From assembly GCA_029051445.1 (NCBI GenBank), contig JAIDKP010000468.1, forward strand, positions 1 through 8,235: a stretch of DNA of 8,235 nucleotides, in the 5' to 3' direction. The position numbers and the translations under genes were made by a program. Shown in pieces: positions 7,055 through 8,235 of this stretch; position 1 is the stretch's first letter; every line of letters begins with the position of its first letter. Under the pieces are notes generated by a model that searched no databases, was not told where the DNA came from, and worked only from the letters and a program-made list of their open reading frames with translations. Source of the stretch: Muribaculaceae bacterium. GTDB taxonomy: Bacteria > Bacteroidota > Bacteroidia > Bacteroidales > Muribaculaceae.

Positions 7055-7651
7055 TCAGAACAGATACCCTACAGTCAGTGTCCAGTAGTTGTCGCGTATC
7101 TTGCGGTTATATCCCGAATTAACGATCTGGGCCGCGCGTGTGCAGCCAAGGCTATATCCGGCTTTGACTTGAATGTGGCTTATCAGTGTCAGTCCGGCGC
7201 CAAAGTCCCATGCTATGTCGCCCTTGCGGCTGTTTATGCCGTTTACGTCCTTGTCCTTTGAGATCATATAGGAGAAGGAGGGGCCGGTGAAGATGAAGGG
7301 TGAAACGATGCGTCCGACAATCGGAAGGCCGAGTCCCCATTTCAGGTGAATTGGCACAGTGATGTAGTCGCGATTGTAGGAGAAGCTATTGTCATCGCCG
7401 GAGACTTTGCTTGTGCGGTGCAGGTAGAGCAATGAGCCCTGTACGGCTATCCCTACAACCGGAATGTTGAATTCGGCGGTTGCTCCTCCGGCGAATCCTA
7501 CGCGGTTGGAAGATTCAAATGTCTTTTCAGAGAAGTGAAGTTTGTTGGCGGCGATACCGGCTTGAATACCCCATTTGAACTGCGCTGAAGCAGAAATGGC
7601 TGATGTGGCTATTACGATAGCAGCCACAAAAAGCATACGAAGTTGTTTCAT
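7055..7651 (-). CDS. Outer-membrane beta-barrel protein, PorT/porin-like family
   Basis: This 198-residue protein has a signal peptide ending in ASA (21-23), so the mature protein likely starts at Gln24. The mature part alternates hydrophobic and polar residues as in transmembrane beta-strands (FKWGIQAGIAANKLHF, VVGIAVQGSLLYLH, YITVPIHLKWGL, SPFIFTGPSFSYMIS, WDFGAGLTLI, YWTLTVGYLF), about eight strands in all. It ends in the aromatic Phe198 typical of outer-membrane barrel proteins recognised by the BAM machinery. The pattern YxxVPIHLKW followed by a PFIFTGPSF-like strand is typical of the Bacteroidetes 'outer membrane protein beta-barrel' group (PF13568-like). Such proteins are abundant and mostly without known roles. 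It lies 36 bases after the acyltransferase and 14 bases before prmA. A role in type IX secretion (true PorT) is not implied. Confidence 0.85.
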   Translation of the reverse strand: MKQLRMLFVAAIVIATSAISASAQFKWGIQAGIAANKLHFSEKTFESSNRVGFAGGATAEFNIPVVGIAVQGSLLYLHRTSKVSGDDNSFSYNRDYITVPIHLKWGLGLPIVGRIVSPFIFTGPSFSYMISKDKDVNGINSRKGDIAWDFGAGLTLISHIQVKAGYSLGCTRAAQIVNSGYNRKIRDNYWTLTVGYLF

Positions 7652-7687
7652 AGTGTAGTAATAAATATTAAATGATATACATATCGC
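7652..7687 (-). promoter_or_regulatory. AT-rich gap before the beta-barrel gene, possible internal promoter
   Basis: This is the longest gap in the minus-strand run and is strikingly AT-rich compared with the genes on either side. Such a gap could hold an internal promoter and leader for the beta-barrel gene. No good match to the Bacteroidetes -7 consensus TAnnTTTG is visible, and there is no terminator-like stem after the acyltransferase stop, so read-through from upstream is also likely. Confidence 0.2.
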
Positions 7688-8235
7688 TTATTTGTCACGA
7701 TGTGTGGGTGGAAGCGATGAGACAATTGTGTCGCGTATACTGTCGATGAGATCCTGACAGTGCTCTGACTCGGGAGCCGGCACCGGGGGATGTATCGTCA
7801 GAGTTATGTGTCCCCAATGTGGCATTTTGCTCTTGCGTGACATTACTTCATAGGCACCGTCTATTGTGACAGGTACTATGGGTAGATTGAACTCAGATGC
7901 CAGCATGAACGCTCCTCTCTTGAAACGGCCGGTTTTTCCGGTCAATGTGCGTGATCCCTCCGGGAAAACTACAAGCGACATACCGTCTTTCAGCTGTCGC
8001 TCGGCGTTCTCGATGGTCTGCCTGACAGCTTGTGGGGTGCTTCGGTCAACCATGATATGTCCGGAGCGTTTGCAACTGTAGCCTACAAGTGGGATTTTCT
8101 CAAGTGATTTTTTCATCATCCACTTGAAATTGTGGTTGAGATACCCGTAGATGGTAAAGATGTCGTAGGCGCTCTGGTGGTTGGCCACAAAAACATAGGA
8201 GGTACCTGACGAGATGTGCTCACGCCCGGTAACGG
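7688..8235 (-). CDS. plsC: 1-acyl-sn-glycerol-3-phosphate acyltransferase, PlsC-type (5' end beyond window)
   Basis: This membrane-associated enzyme is predicted to transfer an acyl chain to lysophosphatidic acid, giving phosphatidic acid for phospholipid synthesis. About 182 codons are visible and the frame stays open to the right edge, so the N-terminus, including any membrane helix, is missing. Numbering from the GTG at 8186-8188, the family blocks appear in order: NHQSAYD (3-9, the HX4D catalytic motif), SGHIMVDR (42-49), FPEGSR (75-80) and LPIVPVTIDGAY (102-113). That GTG is not the start: the frame upstream reads ISSGTSYVFVANHQS, a normal continuation of the family. It is the most upstream visible gene of the minus-strand run and 36 bases before the beta-barrel gene. 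Related acyltransferases with other acceptors, such as ornithine-lipid enzymes, cannot be excluded. Confidence 0.9.
   Translation of the reverse strand, partial: VTGREHISSGTSYVFVANHQSAYDIFTIYGYLNHNFKWMMKKSLEKIPLVGYSCKRSGHIMVDRSTPQAVRQTIENAERQLKDGMSLVVFPEGSRTLTGKTGRFKRGAFMLASEFNLPIVPVTIDGAYEVMSRKSKMPHWGHITLTIHPPVPAPESEHCQDLIDSIRDTIVSSLPPTHRDK

Noticed and set aside
8092..8135. Inverted repeat TCAAGTG/CACTTGA inside the acyltransferase gene
   Set aside because: Seven-bp arms with a 14-base loop are expected several times in a sequence of this length and it lies within well-conserved coding sequence.

Overview
The window looks like a chromosomal segment of a gut Bacteroidales bacterium, with Muribaculaceae as my best guess. 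This rests on gene style: start codons lack clear Shine-Dalgarno motifs, several products are secreted or lipid-anchored, one is a PorT-type outer-membrane beta-barrel, and there is a secreted Bacteroidetes-type GH78 alpha-L-rhamnosidase. No rRNA or other marker is present to fix the taxon. No tRNA, CRISPR array, insertion sequence, prophage gene or attachment site is visible.

Layout: (1) The left edge (1-117) may hold the last codons of a plus-strand gene and ends in a strong rho-independent terminator. (2) An AT-rich leader (118-199) precedes a plus-strand GH78 alpha-L-rhamnosidase (200-2821) that stands alone. (3) A stem-loop with T-runs on both sides (about 2825-2865) separates it from a convergent minus-strand run and probably terminates both. 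(4) Six minus-strand genes fill the rest. In transcription order, from right to left, they are: a PlsC-type lysophospholipid acyltransferase (its start lies beyond the window), a small outer-membrane beta-barrel protein, ribosomal protein L11 methyltransferase PrmA, a secreted alpha/beta-hydrolase esterase of the PHB-depolymerase/CE1-like type, a 104-residue lipoprotein of unknown function, and a secreted 666-residue protein that looks like an (alpha/alpha)6 glycosidase of undetermined family. Gaps are 36, 14, 7, 16 and 30 bases, so they are probably largely co-transcribed.

The run mixes housekeeping functions (phospholipid synthesis, ribosomal protein methylation) with envelope and secreted functions (beta-barrel, lipoprotein, esterase, glycosidase). 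The rhamnosidase, esterase and putative glycosidase could all act on plant-derived or other rhamnose-containing, esterified glycans. There is no SusC/SusD pair and no regulator gene in view, so this is not a recognisable complete polysaccharide utilisation locus.

The clearest unexplained structure is a perfect 14-bp inverted repeat with a 12-base loop inside the 5' end of prmA (6972-7011). It predicts a strong mRNA hairpin a few codons after the start and coincides with apparently extra residues near the PrmA N-terminus. I found no convincing sign of a wholly new multi-gene system; the least characterised parts are the putative glycosidase and the small lipoprotein.
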